A stretch of DNA of 64,000 nucleotides from Eubacterium sp. Its GTDB lineage: Bacteria > Bacillota > Clostridia > Peptostreptococcales > Anaerovoracaceae. Below the pieces are notes generated by a model. That model saw only the letters and a list, made by a program, of their open reading frames with translations. It was not told the DNA's origin and searched no databases. Shown here in pieces: positions 1 to 8,442 of the stretch. Every line of letters begins with the position of its first letter. Position 1 is the stretch's first letter. The stretch spans positions 62,001 to 126,000 of the forward strand of contig JAFWHX010000017.1 of NCBI GenBank assembly GCA_017533915.1. Direction: 5' to 3'. The position numbers and the translations under genes are program-made.

Positions 1-3000
1 AGATGTACGGCGGGACTTCCGCCTATCGTAAGGAATGCGGTAGTTCAGGACAGTATCACGCTTGAAGACGGTGCATGCATCATCAAAGTCATCGGCGGTG
101 TTTCGCTGGACGAGGTCAATAGAGTATTTGCAGCCAGGATAAAAGACAAGCTGCATGAGAAGTTCGGCATGGATTATGATGTCAGGTTCGAGCACGATCA
201 TGAAGCGAGAGATGAGATAAAGAAGCATATCGAGCTCTCTAATGAAGAGCTCGCCAAGATAGCTGAGGAAGACGCTGCGAAAGCTGAAGCCGAGAGAGCA
301 GATCTGCCGGATCCGGGATATACAGGCCGCCGATATGGCGGTGGCTTTGACGGCGGAGAGAGCGCTGGAGGAAACGCCGGTGCGGCAAATGGAGGCTTTG
401 ATGGCGGCACCGGAAAGGGCGGAGCAGCAGGGAAAAGCGCAAATGCCGGTGGAGAATCCGGTGGATATGGAGCCGGCGGCGGAAGAAGGCGTGGAACCAG
501 GAATATATTCGGCGGAAAGATCACAGGCGCGCGTACCGCTATAAACGACCTCAGACCGGATATGGGCGAAGTCGTGATCGAGGGAACGATATTCCACATA
601 GAGACACGGCCGATAAGAGAAGACCGGCTGCTCGTAATGATGCACATAACCGACAAGACAAATTCGACATGCGTCAAAGCTTTCCTCAAGAATGAGCAGT
701 GGGAGAAGGACGGAAGCGCAGTGAAGGAAGGCGTGTACGTCATCTGCCGTGGAAAGACAGAATTCAACGTTTTTGATAATGAGATGGACGTGCTGCTCTC
801 ACAGCTTCAGGTGAGCACTATGCCGATGAGAGAAGACACGTACGACGGCCCGCACCGGGTAGAACTTCACTGCCATACCAAGATGAGCGCGATGGATGGC
901 CTGAACGAGCCCGACAAGATCGTGGAGACAGCTGCGAGATGGGGGCAGCCTGCAGTGGCTATAACAGACCACGGAGTTGTCCAGAGCTTCCCGGACGCGG
1001 CGAACACAGCTAAGAAACTGATAAAGAACGGCACCGACATAAAAGTCATCTACGGCATGGAAGGATATCTTCTCCCGGACGAAGAGATCATTAGGGAAAA
1101 CGGGATGACCGAGCCGAGCCTGATAAAAGAAGACGGTACGATAGACTACAAAGCCCGCCCGACGAACCACATCATCATCCTTGTCGCCACGCAGGAAGGA
1201 ATGATGAATCTCTATAAGCTCGTATCAATATCGCACCTGGATTATTTCTATAAAAAGCCTCGTATACCGCGTTCGGTACTGGAAAAGTATCGTAAAGGAC
1301 TTATCCTTGGTTCTGCATGTGAGGCAGGAGAACTGTTCCGGGCAGTAGAGGCAGGGGCTTCAGACGAGGAATTGGAACGGATCGCGGCATATTACGATTA
1401 TCTCGAGATACAGCCTGTTGTTAACAATAAGTTTCTTATCGAAAACGGCACAGCGAATGGGAATGAGGACCTTCAGAATTTCAACAGAAGGATAGTTGAG
1501 CTCGCTGACCGTATGGGAAAGCCTATCGTGGCGACGACAGACGCTCATTATGATGAGCCTGAGTCGGCGATATACAGAAATATCCTGCTTGCCGGCATGG
1601 GTTTCAAGGACGCAGCGAACGGACGCGGCCTGTATCTCAGGACGACGCAGGAGATGCTTGATGAGTTTGCTTATCTTGGCGAAGAAACAGCAAAGCGCGT
1701 AGTGATAGACAATACGATTTTGATCGCGGATATGATAGACGAAGGCATCAAGCCTGTGCCTGACGAGAAGTGCCCGCCGAGAATAAAAGGAGCAGAAGAG
1801 ACGCTCCGTACGACATGCATGGAGCGTGCTCACGAGATCTACGGAGACCCGCTGCCGGAAGAGATCGGCAGCCGGCTTGAGACAGAGTTAAATGCGATCA
1901 TCAACAATGGATACGCAGTCATGTACGTATCTGCTCAGATGCTCGTGCACAAATCGCTTTCTGACGGATATCTGGTAGGCTCCAGAGGATCTGTGGGGTC
2001 TTCATTCGCAGCGACGATGGCTGGGATCACCGAGGTCAACCCGCTAGATCCGCACTATATCTGCCCGAAATGCAAACACCTGGAATGGGGCGACATGCAG
2101 AAGTACGACTGCGGTGTCGACATGCCGCCGAAGGTATGTCCTGAGTGCGGGACAGAAATGCGGCGCGACGGATTCACGATCCCGTTTGCGACATTCCTCG
2201 GTTTCGAGGGAAACAAAGAACCTGATATCGACCTCAATTTCGCGGGTGAGTACCAGGGACGCGCACACAAGTACGTCGGCGAGATTTTCGGTGAAAAGAA
2301 CGTCTACAAAGCCGGTACTGTCGGAACGATCGCAGACAAGACCGCTTACGGCTATGTGATGAAGTTCTTTGAAGAGACAGGACGGCCTCTGAATAAGTAT
2401 GAGGCAGGGCGTCTGGCGATCGGCTGTACCGGTGTAAAAAGGACGACAGGCCAGCACCCGGGCGGCATAATCATCGTTCCGGACGACCATCAGATCTACG
2501 AGTTCTGTCCTATACAGCATCCGGCAAACGATACGACGACAGACATCGTGACGACGCACTTCGATTATCATAAGATCGATAAAAACCTTCTCAAGCTTGA
2601 TATCCTCGGACACAATGTACCGTCAATGATACGACAGCTTCAGGATATGACGGGAGTCGACCCGCTGAAAGTCGACCTGACCGATAAAAAAGTGCTCTCG
2701 ATCTTTAACGGGATCGAAGCGCTCGACATAAAGATGGAAGACTACAAGTTCACACACGGTTCATATGCGATACCGGAATTCGGGACTTCGTTCGTGCGCC
2801 AGATGCTCGACGACGTCAAGCCGTCAAGATTCGAAGACCTGATCCGTATGTCGGGATTCTCGCATGGTACCGACGTGTGGCTGAACAATGCCCAGGATTA
2901 CATCCGTGACGGAGTCGCTACGATGCGTGAAGTCATCTCGACGCGTGACGATATCATGAACTTCTGCATGCTGAAAGGAATACAGAACGAGAAGTCGTTC

Positions 3001-3648
3001 CAGATCATGGAGGATGTACGTAAGAAGAATCGTGTGCTCACAGAAGACGACATCAAAGTCATGAAAGAGCACAACATACCGGACTGGTACATCGACTCGT
3101 GCTCAAAGATCAAATACATGTTCCCGCGTGCTCATGCTGTGGCTTACGTAATGATGTCGTTCCGCCTCGCATGGTACAAAGTATATTATCCGGTCGAATT
3201 CTACGCGACCTACTTCACGAGCGTTGCAGCAGACTTCAACGCAGACGTTGCCCTACGCGGACCACAGGCTTGCCTGGACAGGATGGATCAGATAAAGCAG
3301 AAGGGTACCAACGTTACCGCAAAAGAAAAAGAAGAGATGCTCGTGCTCGAAGTCGTATATGAGATGTACGCCCGCGGCTACGAGTTCGCGCCAGCTCGCA
3401 TCGGTGAGTCGATGGCGACGAAATTCTGGAAAAAAGACGGAAAGGTCCTGCTCCCGTTCTCGGCATACAATGGAGTCGGTGAGTCATGCGCCAAATCGAT
3501 ATACGACGCATACACCGAGAAGCCATTCGACACTATCGAGGACGCCGTGAATCGCGCCGGTATCAACAAAGCCGCCTGCGACACGCTCCGCGAACACGGT
3601 GTGTTCGGCGATCTGCCGGAAAGAGATCAGCTGAGCTGGGCATTCTAA
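1..3648 (+). CDS. polC: DNA polymerase III PolC-type alpha subunit, 5'-truncated by window edge, no exonuclease insert
   Basis: Replicative DNA polymerase of Gram-positive bacteria. The frame is open from base 1, so the true start lies upstream. Order of parts: the end of the N-terminal domain (to about 230), a Gly-rich linker (about 320-500), an OB fold (about 540-830), the PHP domain beginning at ELHCHTKMSAMDG (about 860), a Cys-rich zinc site (YICPKC near 2060 and VCPECG near 2135), the catalytic motif PDIDLNFAGEYQ (about 2221) and the third acidic motif KLDILGH (about 2595). The C-terminus, GDLPERDQLSWAF, is typical of PolC. PolC normally carries a DEDD 3'-5' exonuclease of roughly 170-200 residues inside the PHP domain, opening with FDxETTG. 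Here YGMEGY (about 1052) is followed only about 25 residues later by YKARPTNHIII (about 1147), and no such motif is present. Identity is certain; loss of proofreading is inferred. Confidence 0.97.
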   Translation, partial: RCTAGLPPIVRNAVVQDSITLEDGACIIKVIGGVSLDEVNRVFAARIKDKLHEKFGMDYDVRFEHDHEARDEIKKHIELSNEELAKIAEEDAAKAEAERADLPDPGYTGRRYGGGFDGGESAGGNAGAANGGFDGGTGKGGAAGKSANAGGESGGYGAGGGRRRGTRNIFGGKITGARTAINDLRPDMGEVVIEGTIFHIETRPIREDRLLVMMHITDKTNSTCVKAFLKNEQWEKDGSAVKEGVYVICRGKTEFNVFDNEMDVLLSQLQVSTMPMREDTYDGPHRVELHCHTKMSAMDGLNEPDKIVETAARWGQPAVAITDHGVVQSFPDAANTAKKLIKNGTDIKVIYGMEGYLLPDEEIIRENGMTEPSLIKEDGTIDYKARPTNHIIILVATQEGMMNLYKLVSISHLDYFYKKPRIPRSVLEKYRKGLILGSACEAGELFRAVEAGASDEELERIAAYYDYLEIQPVVNNKFLIENGTANGNEDLQNFNRRIVELADRMGKPIVATTDAHYDEPESAIYRNILLAGMGFKDAANGRGLYLRTTQEMLDEFAYLGEETAKRVVIDNTILIADMIDEGIKPVPDEKCPPRIKGAEETLRTTCMERAHEIYGDPLPEEIGSRLETELNAIINNGYAVMYVSAQMLVHKSLSDGYLVGSRGSVGSSFAATMAGITEVNPLDPHYICPKCKHLEWGDMQKYDCGVDMPPKVCPECGTEMRRDGFTIPFATFLGFEGNKEPDIDLNFAGEYQGRAHKYVGEIFGEKNVYKAGTVGTIADKTAYGYVMKFFEETGRPLNKYEAGRLAIGCTGVKRTTGQHPGGIIIVPDDHQIYEFCPIQHPANDTTTDIVTTHFDYHKIDKNLLKLDILGHNVPSMIRQLQDMTGVDPLKVDLTDKKVLSIFNGIEALDIKMEDYKFTHGSYAIPEFGTSFVRQMLDDVKPSRFEDLIRMSGFSHGTDVWLNNAQDYIRDGVATMREVISTRDDIMNFCMLKGIQNEKSFQIMEDVRKKNRVLTEDDIKVMKEHNIPDWYIDSCSKIKYMFPRAHAVAYVMMSFRLAWYKVYYPVEFYATYFTSVAADFNADVALRGPQACLDRMDQIKQKGTNVTAKEKEEMLVLEVVYEMYARGYEFAPARIGESMATKFWKKDGKVLLPFSAYNGVGESCAKSIYDAYTEKPFDTIEDAVNRAGINKAACDTLREHGVFGDLPERDQLSWAF

Positions 3649-3670
3649 AGAGATTTTGATGCGATATGAA

Positions 3671-3745
3671 TTTTGATGCGATCTGCCGGAGATGGGCTTA
3701 CCCGGCATGCGAAAGGGATTTTGATGCGACCTGCCGGAGATGGGC
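3671..3745. repeat. 27-bp direct repeat downstream of polC
   Basis: Two 27-bp copies at 3671-3697 and 3719-3745 differ at one base, and a shorter partial copy starts near 3654. The core GATCTGCCGGA also occurs in the last codons of polC (near 3609), so this may be a decayed copy of the gene tail. Reading through it would add a repeated peptide to the following small ORF, which is one reason for placing that ORF's start further downstream. Confidence 0.7.
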
Positions 3746-3768
3746 CGGCTAAACTGGGGATTCCTGTG

Positions 3769-4023
3769 ATGAAGACACTCGAAGAATACAAAGAGGAAAT
3801 AGAAAAGGACCCGAAAGCACGCCGCCGCCTCAAAAAACTTGAGAAGGAGTTTGAAGCAGTGGAAGAGAGCCTGACAGAGGAAGAACTCGTCAAATACGGC
3901 CTTAAGCCAGCGGAATCCGAACCTGACAATGAGGCGGAGAACGCTTCTGATAATAAGGGAAAGGCTCAGGCAGAAGAGAATGCAGATGCCGTACTTGATT
4001 CGATCGCACGCAAGATGTTCTGA
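3769..4023 (+). CDS. Small charged hypothetical protein (84 aa)
   Basis: I do not recognise this protein. It starts MKTLEEYKEEIEKDPKAR and is very rich in Lys and Glu. Residues 1-45 are predicted helical, probably coiled coil, and are followed by an acidic, Asn- and Ala-rich low-complexity tail ending in SIARKMF. The frame is open from 3673, but that extension runs through a duplicated noncoding-looking repeat, so the ATG at 3769 is preferred. The ribosome site is weak (GGGGATT). It follows polC on the same strand and ends just before a clear terminator, so it may be the last gene of the polC transcript. No signal peptide or membrane segment is seen. Confidence 0.6.
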   Translation: MKTLEEYKEEIEKDPKARRRLKKLEKEFEAVEESLTEEELVKYGLKPAESEPDNEAENASDNKGKAQAEENADAVLDSIARKMF

Positions 4024-4035
4024 AAAATAAGCAGC

Positions 4036-4070
4036 AAAACACCTGGCATTAAAAAGTCAGGTGTTTTTTT
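4036..4070 (+). terminator. Rho-independent terminator after the polC operon
   Basis: The stem ACACCTG/CAGGTGT is followed by seven T residues and preceded by A residues, so it may work in both directions. A diverged copy of the same block lies about 95 bp downstream. Confidence 0.85.
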
Positions 4071-4131
4071 GCCGTCATTTCCAGAACAAGTAGGAGCAAG
4101 CTCCTACCAAATTGCAGATTTGACTCCTACC

Positions 4132-4336
4132 AAAACACCTGATCTATGAAAAGTCATGTGTTTTTATGGCCGTCATTTCCAGAAAAAAGTAGGAGCTAGC
4201 TCCTACTTTCGCTGAACATAGCTCCTACTTTCACTGAACATAGCTCCTACTTTCACTGAACATAGCTCCTACTTTCACTGAACATAGCTCCTACTTTCGC
4301 TGAACATAGCTCCTACTTTAATAGCTCCTACTTTAA
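4132..4336. repeat. Duplicated terminator block plus 22-bp tandem array
   Basis: 4132-4165 is a mutated copy of the terminator at 4036-4070 (one mismatch in the stem, weaker T tract), followed by the same CCGTCATTTCCAGAA segment. From 4197, five 22-bp units with the core TAGCTCCTACTTTC start at 4197, 4219, 4241, 4263 and 4285, then two truncated units run to 4336. A perfect 22-bp palindrome at 4187-4208 (half site AAGTAGGAGCT) begins the array, and an imperfect version (GTAGGAGC/GCTCCTAC) lies near 4089-4107. A short palindrome, ATAGCGAT/ATCGCTAT, at 4344-4360 abuts the stop of the next gene. The gap 4024-4360 holds no gene. Confidence 0.85.
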
Positions 4337-4360
4337 TTTAGCCATAGCGATAATCGCTAT

Positions 4361-5500
4361 TTATCTATCATGGGACGCGGAATCGTCTGTTTTGATTGCC
4401 CGAACGAGTACATCAGGCGCACTGCGCTGGCCCCGCACAGTCTTTTTCACGCCGTGCTCATTCATCCACGATCGTGGGTAATCTCCTTTTTTAAACGAGC
4501 GAAGTCTTTTCAGTGTCATTCTGTATTTTGAACTCTGCGCGTATGTGCCCCAGTTTTCAGGACGAGGCAGGAACGACTCCAGTACCTCGCATTCCCACAT
4601 GATTGACGCGACCGGCTCGGTCTGATATATGTAGACGATATCACCAGGAAGCACATTTATCCTGTGGTGCCACGCAAGTGTATCGTTTCCGCTGTCGCGG
4701 AATGCCTTGTCAACGTCGTAGTTGGCCGGATTCGATGGAATGATCCAGTATCTTCTCGTGTCATCAGGTCTTCTCGTCAAAGCAGAGCTTCGGCGGGCAG
4801 CAGTCCCGTTCATCGTCAGCAGAAAGCTTCTTTTGATAAGCTCCATCACTTCGTCATCGCTCAGTCTGTCGTCCATAGTTAGCGTGACCCAGTATTTTTT
4901 GTTCATGTGGTAGCACCTGCAGATGCCGGGCTCTTTCAATAATTCGTCCACCGTATCAGGGTCGACTTTTACGTTCATGATGTCGATCAGCTCGCGGCTG
5001 TCCCCATTGTAAAACGGGTCATCGAGCTTTGAACGCTCTACACACATGTCCAGTGCGAACCATTTATCCGACGAGGGATTTCTGAAGACGGCAGATCCGT
5101 CGCCCTTGAACGGATGCTCAGGTGGAGCGCTGAATGTGCGTTCGATCTCCGCGGCGATCCTGTTAGCTTGATCCGAAGCGAATTCCATATCATCAAAACA
5201 TCTTTCGGCCACTCGTTCGAGCAAAGCCTTGTACTCTTCACGTACTTTTCCGATATACGTTCCTGTATACCCCTCGATATTGAGCGGAAGATACTCCTCC
5301 AGAGATTCACTGTCCCTGACAGTATTCAAAATACTCCCGTCAGGTTTTATTTTAATTGTCGCTATGAGGTCGCCGTCCATAAACTTCTCTGAATAAACGA
5401 ACCATGGACCGTCTATGTTGTTTCGCAAAACAAAGCCTGCATCTTTAAGTCTGCTTCGCACGGCTCTTTTCCTGAGGAAGACCTCCTTTGCGATATCCAT
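4361..5500 (-). CDS. MmcQ/YjbR-EVE domain fusion protein
   Basis: A 379-residue soluble protein. The middle (about residues 125-240) matches the MmcQ/YjbR fold, with NPSSDKWFALDM, an IMNVKVDPDTVDELL segment and MNKKYWVTLTMDD. The C-terminal part (about 250-360) resembles an EVE domain, starting RYWIIPSNPANYDV and continuing PGDIVYIYQTEP. EVE domains belong to the PUA-like group and several bind modified bases in DNA. The N-terminal 110 residues look like a diverged YjbR-like half. The ATG at 5500 has a good GGAGG upstream. It lies 72 bp downstream of a predicted nuclease gene on the same strand, so the two are probably co-transcribed. A link to recognising modified or foreign DNA is inference only. 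Confidence 0.75.
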   Translation of the reverse strand: MDIAKEVFLRKRAVRSRLKDAGFVLRNNIDGPWFVYSEKFMDGDLIATIKIKPDGSILNTVRDSESLEEYLPLNIEGYTGTYIGKVREEYKALLERVAERCFDDMEFASDQANRIAAEIERTFSAPPEHPFKGDGSAVFRNPSSDKWFALDMCVERSKLDDPFYNGDSRELIDIMNVKVDPDTVDELLKEPGICRCYHMNKKYWVTLTMDDRLSDDEVMELIKRSFLLTMNGTAARRSSALTRRPDDTRRYWIIPSNPANYDVDKAFRDSGNDTLAWHHRINVLPGDIVYIYQTEPVASIMWECEVLESFLPRPENWGTYAQSSKYRMTLKRLRSFKKGDYPRSWMNEHGVKKTVRGQRSAPDVLVRAIKTDDSASHDR

Positions 5501-5572
5501 ATTGTTGCCTCCATTTTGATCTGTTGTGTTTTGTTTCTATGATTGTACGATATTATGGCTTCTTTTGCATGT

Positions 5573-6409
5573 TTACATGTATGGGAAGTGTGTCTTGATG
5601 ATTTTGATGATTCTACCGATCTCCTCAGAATCGATTCCGCCGAGCACCTCATCACTCGTAACGAAAAGAGAGTATCCCAGATAGTAGCCGTTAAGCTGAT
5701 ACAGCTGCAGCTTCTTCGCCAGGCTTTCGGCATACTGCAATGAGTCAAGCTTTCCGGCATGTTCGATTATGATCAGCGAGCCATCAGGAAGCATGATCAG
5801 AAAATCCGGAGATTCATAAAAAATCTCGATCTCACCGTTTTCACCTCGACGCTTCAAAGGAATGACAGAATCATATCGAAAAGGGATCCCCGCATCCAGA
5901 AGCGCATTGTAGATAATACATTCGGATTTTGATCTTACCCGCCTGCCATCCTTTGCCTTGATGACCGTATCGCCAAAGGGGGCTGTGTTTCTTTTATATT
6001 CAGCGTGTGCCCAATCCCACAACTTTTTCATTACGGTACTGAATTCGGTATCGAATGGAACATTGTAAAGTGCTGGTGACAATCCGGCAAACACTGCAGC
6101 TGTCTCATATGATTTGATCTTAGCCAGGGTCTGTTTAACGATTTTGATATCATAATCAACTATGTCAATCAGCCGTCGTTTATATGCGCTCCGGGCGATC
6201 TTGACAAGTTTATCAGATGTGCTGCTCCCAAGATAAGTCTGAGTACGTCTGCCGTTTTTCTTTGTGCTTTTCCAGAAATAAGTATTACCTCTGATCTCCT
6301 TGGAAATCACTGCCGCGCTCGAAGGACGCACACTGTCCTTCATCAGATCAGCATGTAAAGTGACCAGATTAGCCAGCTCACTTTTTAGCATTTCTATTAG
6401 TGCTGTCAT
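5573..6409 (-). CDS. PD-(D/E)XK-like predicted nuclease of a hypothetical family
   Basis: A 278-residue protein. The N-terminal third contains ISKEIRGNTYFWKSTKKNGR and TYLG, resembling a short module common in uncharacterised Firmicutes proteins. The C-terminal half has the pattern of a restriction-endonuclease-like fold: VRSKSECIIYNALLDAGIPF, then SPDFLIMLPDGSLIIIEHAG, giving E, PD and E-H positions in the usual order. The classical ExK is replaced by EHAGK, as I recall for this family. The frame is open back to 6508, but the ATG at 6409 is preferred because GGGAG lies six bases upstream. It is upstream of, and on the same strand as, the MmcQ-EVE gene. Substrate and role are unknown. Confidence 0.65.
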   Translation of the reverse strand: MTALIEMLKSELANLVTLHADLMKDSVRPSSAAVISKEIRGNTYFWKSTKKNGRRTQTYLGSSTSDKLVKIARSAYKRRLIDIVDYDIKIVKQTLAKIKSYETAAVFAGLSPALYNVPFDTEFSTVMKKLWDWAHAEYKRNTAPFGDTVIKAKDGRRVRSKSECIIYNALLDAGIPFRYDSVIPLKRRGENGEIEIFYESPDFLIMLPDGSLIIIEHAGKLDSLQYAESLAKKLQLYQLNGYYLGYSLFVTSDEVLGGIDSEEIGRIIKIIKTHFPYM

Positions 6410-6726
6410 TATACTCTCCCTAAAGTGTGATCGCATACTTGAAAGAAGATGTACACAATGATATTTGCCTGTATCATAGGCTCCGATTGATTCAGCATGT
6501 ACGATCAATTATAAGCAGTAACTGTCTTTCGCTGACATGATAAAAGATTTAAAATTGCTGTCAATACACTTTTTTACTTTATGTCGAAAATAGTGATTTA
6601 AATGTCGTTTTACCGTACGTTTTTGTATCTGGCCTTTTTTGATGGTGTCCAGATCGAGCCTCATATATGACACCTCACAAGTCAGAGGTGATACATGAAG
6701 TCGAGTGACTTTTTTTCGTCCAGCTG

Positions 6727-6840
6727 ATCAAAATCTCATTAGTGTATCAGAATCTCATTAGTACATCAAAATTGCATTATCATATCAAAATCTCATTAGT
6801 ACATCAAAATTTCATTATTATATCAGAATTTCATTAGTAT
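6727..6840. repeat. 19-bp tandem array, six units
   Basis: Six contiguous 19-bp units starting at 6727, 6746, 6765, 6784, 6803 and 6822, with consensus ATCAAAATCTCATTAGTAC and a few substitutions each. It is the first of four arrays in the 974-bp noncoding gap between the nuclease and DUF1848 genes. In 6410-6726 I see no gene, only a short hairpin (CACCTC/GAGGTG, 6671-6690). Confidence 0.9.
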
Positions 6841-6855
6841 ACAAATAAGCCTTGG

Positions 6856-7130
6856 TTAGTATTTTTATACTAAAAAGTTCGCAGACAGTGCAGGAAGTTA
6901 GTATAACAATTGGCTGATGTTAGTAAATTTATACTAACAAGTTTGCAGACAGTGCAGGAAGTTAGTATAACAATAGGCTGATGTTAGTAAATTTATACTA
7001 ACAAACATGCAAACGATGCGGGAAGTTAGTATAAAAAGAGACAGATGTTAGTACTTTTATACTAACAAGTTTGCAGACAGTGCAGAAAGTTAGTACAACA
7101 AGAGGCAGTTGTTAGTATTTTTATACTAAT
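6856..7130. repeat. 64-bp tandem array, about 4.3 units, with inverted repeats
   Basis: Units start at 6856, 6920, 6984, 7048 and 7112 (partial), so the period is exactly 64 bp. Each unit begins with TTAGTA followed by an A/T-rich core and TACTAA, a near-palindrome. A second half-site, GTTAGTAT, sits about 40 bp later in the unit. The invariant part includes GCAGACAGTGCAGGAAGTTA. Units vary by a handful of substitutions. There are no unique spacers, so it is not a CRISPR. Confidence 0.92.
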
Positions 7131-7150
7131 TTAGAACGAATTCTGAGACT

Positions 7151-7234
7151 AAATACATCGCTGGAAGTAGGTGCCCTCAAATACATCACTGGAAGCAGGT
7201 GCCGTCAAATACATCACTGGAAGTAGGTATGCTC
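7151..7234. repeat. 28-bp tandem array, three units
   Basis: Three units starting at 7151, 7179 and 7207, with the core AAATACATCACTGGAAGTAG. They differ at two to four positions each. The array follows directly after the 64-bp array and is unrelated in sequence. Confidence 0.88.
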
Positions 7235-7301
7235 AATTATTGCAGGAAGAAAATGTATGTAACACATTGTGGAAAGCACATGTATTTAATACGTTAGTCT
7301 G

Positions 7302-7382
7302 GATATTGTTTGGATGCAGCTGAGTTTGGGTATTGTTGGGATAGAGAAGGATTTTGATATTGTTGGGATAGAATGGTATTTT
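7302..7382. repeat. 27-bp tandem array abutting the DUF1848 start
   Basis: Three units starting at 7302, 7329 and 7356, with core GATATTGTTGGGATAGA. The last copy ends two bases from the ATG at 7384, so the 5' leader of the next gene consists of repeat DNA and carries no obvious AGGAGG. Confidence 0.8.
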
Positions 7383-7383
7383 T

Positions 7384-8313
7384 ATGATCATCAACACGGG
7401 ACAACGAACGGATATACCGGCTTTCTACGCGGAGTGGTTTGCAAACAGGCTCCGTGAGGGTTTTGTTTGTGTACGAAATCCGTATGATCAGAGTCAGGTG
7501 AGCCATTATCGTCTGGATCCGTCGATCGTGGATGTGATCGGCTTCTGCACAAAGAATCCCGCGCCTATGTTTCAGTATATGGATCTTTTAAAAGACTATG
7601 GACAGTACTGGTTCGTTACGATCACACCGTATGGACGGGATATAGAACCGAATGTGCCGGATAAACACCGCTTGCTCGATGATTTCAGAAAACTCTCAGA
7701 TATTGTAGGGATAGATTCTATCGGCTGGAGATATGACCCGATATTAATTACGGACCGCTATACAATGGAATATCATCTCAGAGCTTTTGAGCAGATGGCA
7801 GCTACTTTGGACGGATACACAAAAACAGTGGTGATAAGCTTTATAGATCTATATCCGAAAGTCAGAAAGAACTTCCCGGAAGCAGTGGAAGTCACGAGAG
7901 AACAGCGGATTGAGCTTGGGAAGGCGATCATCGAAACAGCGTCTTCGCATGGCATGACTGTAAAACCCTGCGCTGAAGGTGATGAGCTTGCAGAATATGG
8001 AGCTGACTGCAGTGGCTGCATGAAGATAAGCGATTATGAGAAAGCGATCGGCAGGAAGCTGAATGCGCCGAAAAGAAAAGTTGCGAGAGATTTATGCGCC
8101 TGCTATCTGTCATGCGATATCGGAGCGTATAACACCTGCAGGCACCTTTGCAGATACTGTTATGCGAACGTGGAGCCGGATAAAGTGATTGCGAGAAGTA
8201 AACTTCATGATCCTGATTCACCGTTTTTGATCGGCGGATACCTTGATGGGGATAAGATACATGATGTCCCACAAGAGTCATGGATAGACCCACAGACCAG
8301 TCTGTTCCTGTAA
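7384..8313 (+). CDS. DUF1848 family protein with C-terminal cysteine cluster
   Basis: A 309-residue protein matching what I know of DUF1848: an N-terminal motif with DIPAFYAEWFANRL and VDVIGFCTKNPAP, a central alpha/beta part (VTITPYGRDIEP, GWRYDPILIT), and a Cys-rich C-terminus. The last includes CACYLSCDIGAYNTC and CRHLCRYCYAN, a C-x3-C-x2-C arrangement that could bind an iron-sulfur cluster as in radical SAM or photolyase-like proteins, but it sits at the C-terminal end. The function is not established. The ATG at 7384 directly follows a 27-bp repeat array and has no convincing ribosome site, so expression or the exact start is uncertain. It is not in an obvious operon with its neighbours. 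Confidence 0.8.
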   Translation: MIINTGQRTDIPAFYAEWFANRLREGFVCVRNPYDQSQVSHYRLDPSIVDVIGFCTKNPAPMFQYMDLLKDYGQYWFVTITPYGRDIEPNVPDKHRLLDDFRKLSDIVGIDSIGWRYDPILITDRYTMEYHLRAFEQMAATLDGYTKTVVISFIDLYPKVRKNFPEAVEVTREQRIELGKAIIETASSHGMTVKPCAEGDELAEYGADCSGCMKISDYEKAIGRKLNAPKRKVARDLCACYLSCDIGAYNTCRHLCRYCYANVEPDKVIARSKLHDPDSPFLIGGYLDGDKIHDVPQESWIDPQTSLFL

Positions 8314-8413
8314 AGCCGCTTCAGCAAGCTTCATTGAACAGGTTGCGGTTATGCAGTGGCTTTGTCGTAATGCTGCCGCTGACATCATATCGTGTTGCTG
8401 TATACATTATGTC

Positions 8414-8442
8414 TTGATTATCGGGCACCCAGGTGATATAGT
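8414..8442 (+). promoter_or_regulatory. Predicted sigma-A promoter for the flavodoxin gene
   Basis: TTGATT (8414-8419), 17-bp spacer, TATAGT (8437-8442), with a TG extended -10 just upstream. It lies about 115 bp before the flavodoxin start. The match is by eye. Confidence 0.6.

Noticed and set aside
198-767. Minus-strand ORF opposite polC
   Set aside because: A Pro/Ser/Ala-rich shadow of the Gly-rich linker and OB fold of polC.
3673-3768. N-terminal extension of the 84-residue protein
   Set aside because: It consists of a translated direct repeat; the later ATG gives a clean helical protein.
6856-7130. CRISPR array
   Set aside because: The 64-bp units are contiguous and near-identical along their whole length, with no unique spacers; no cas genes are nearby.
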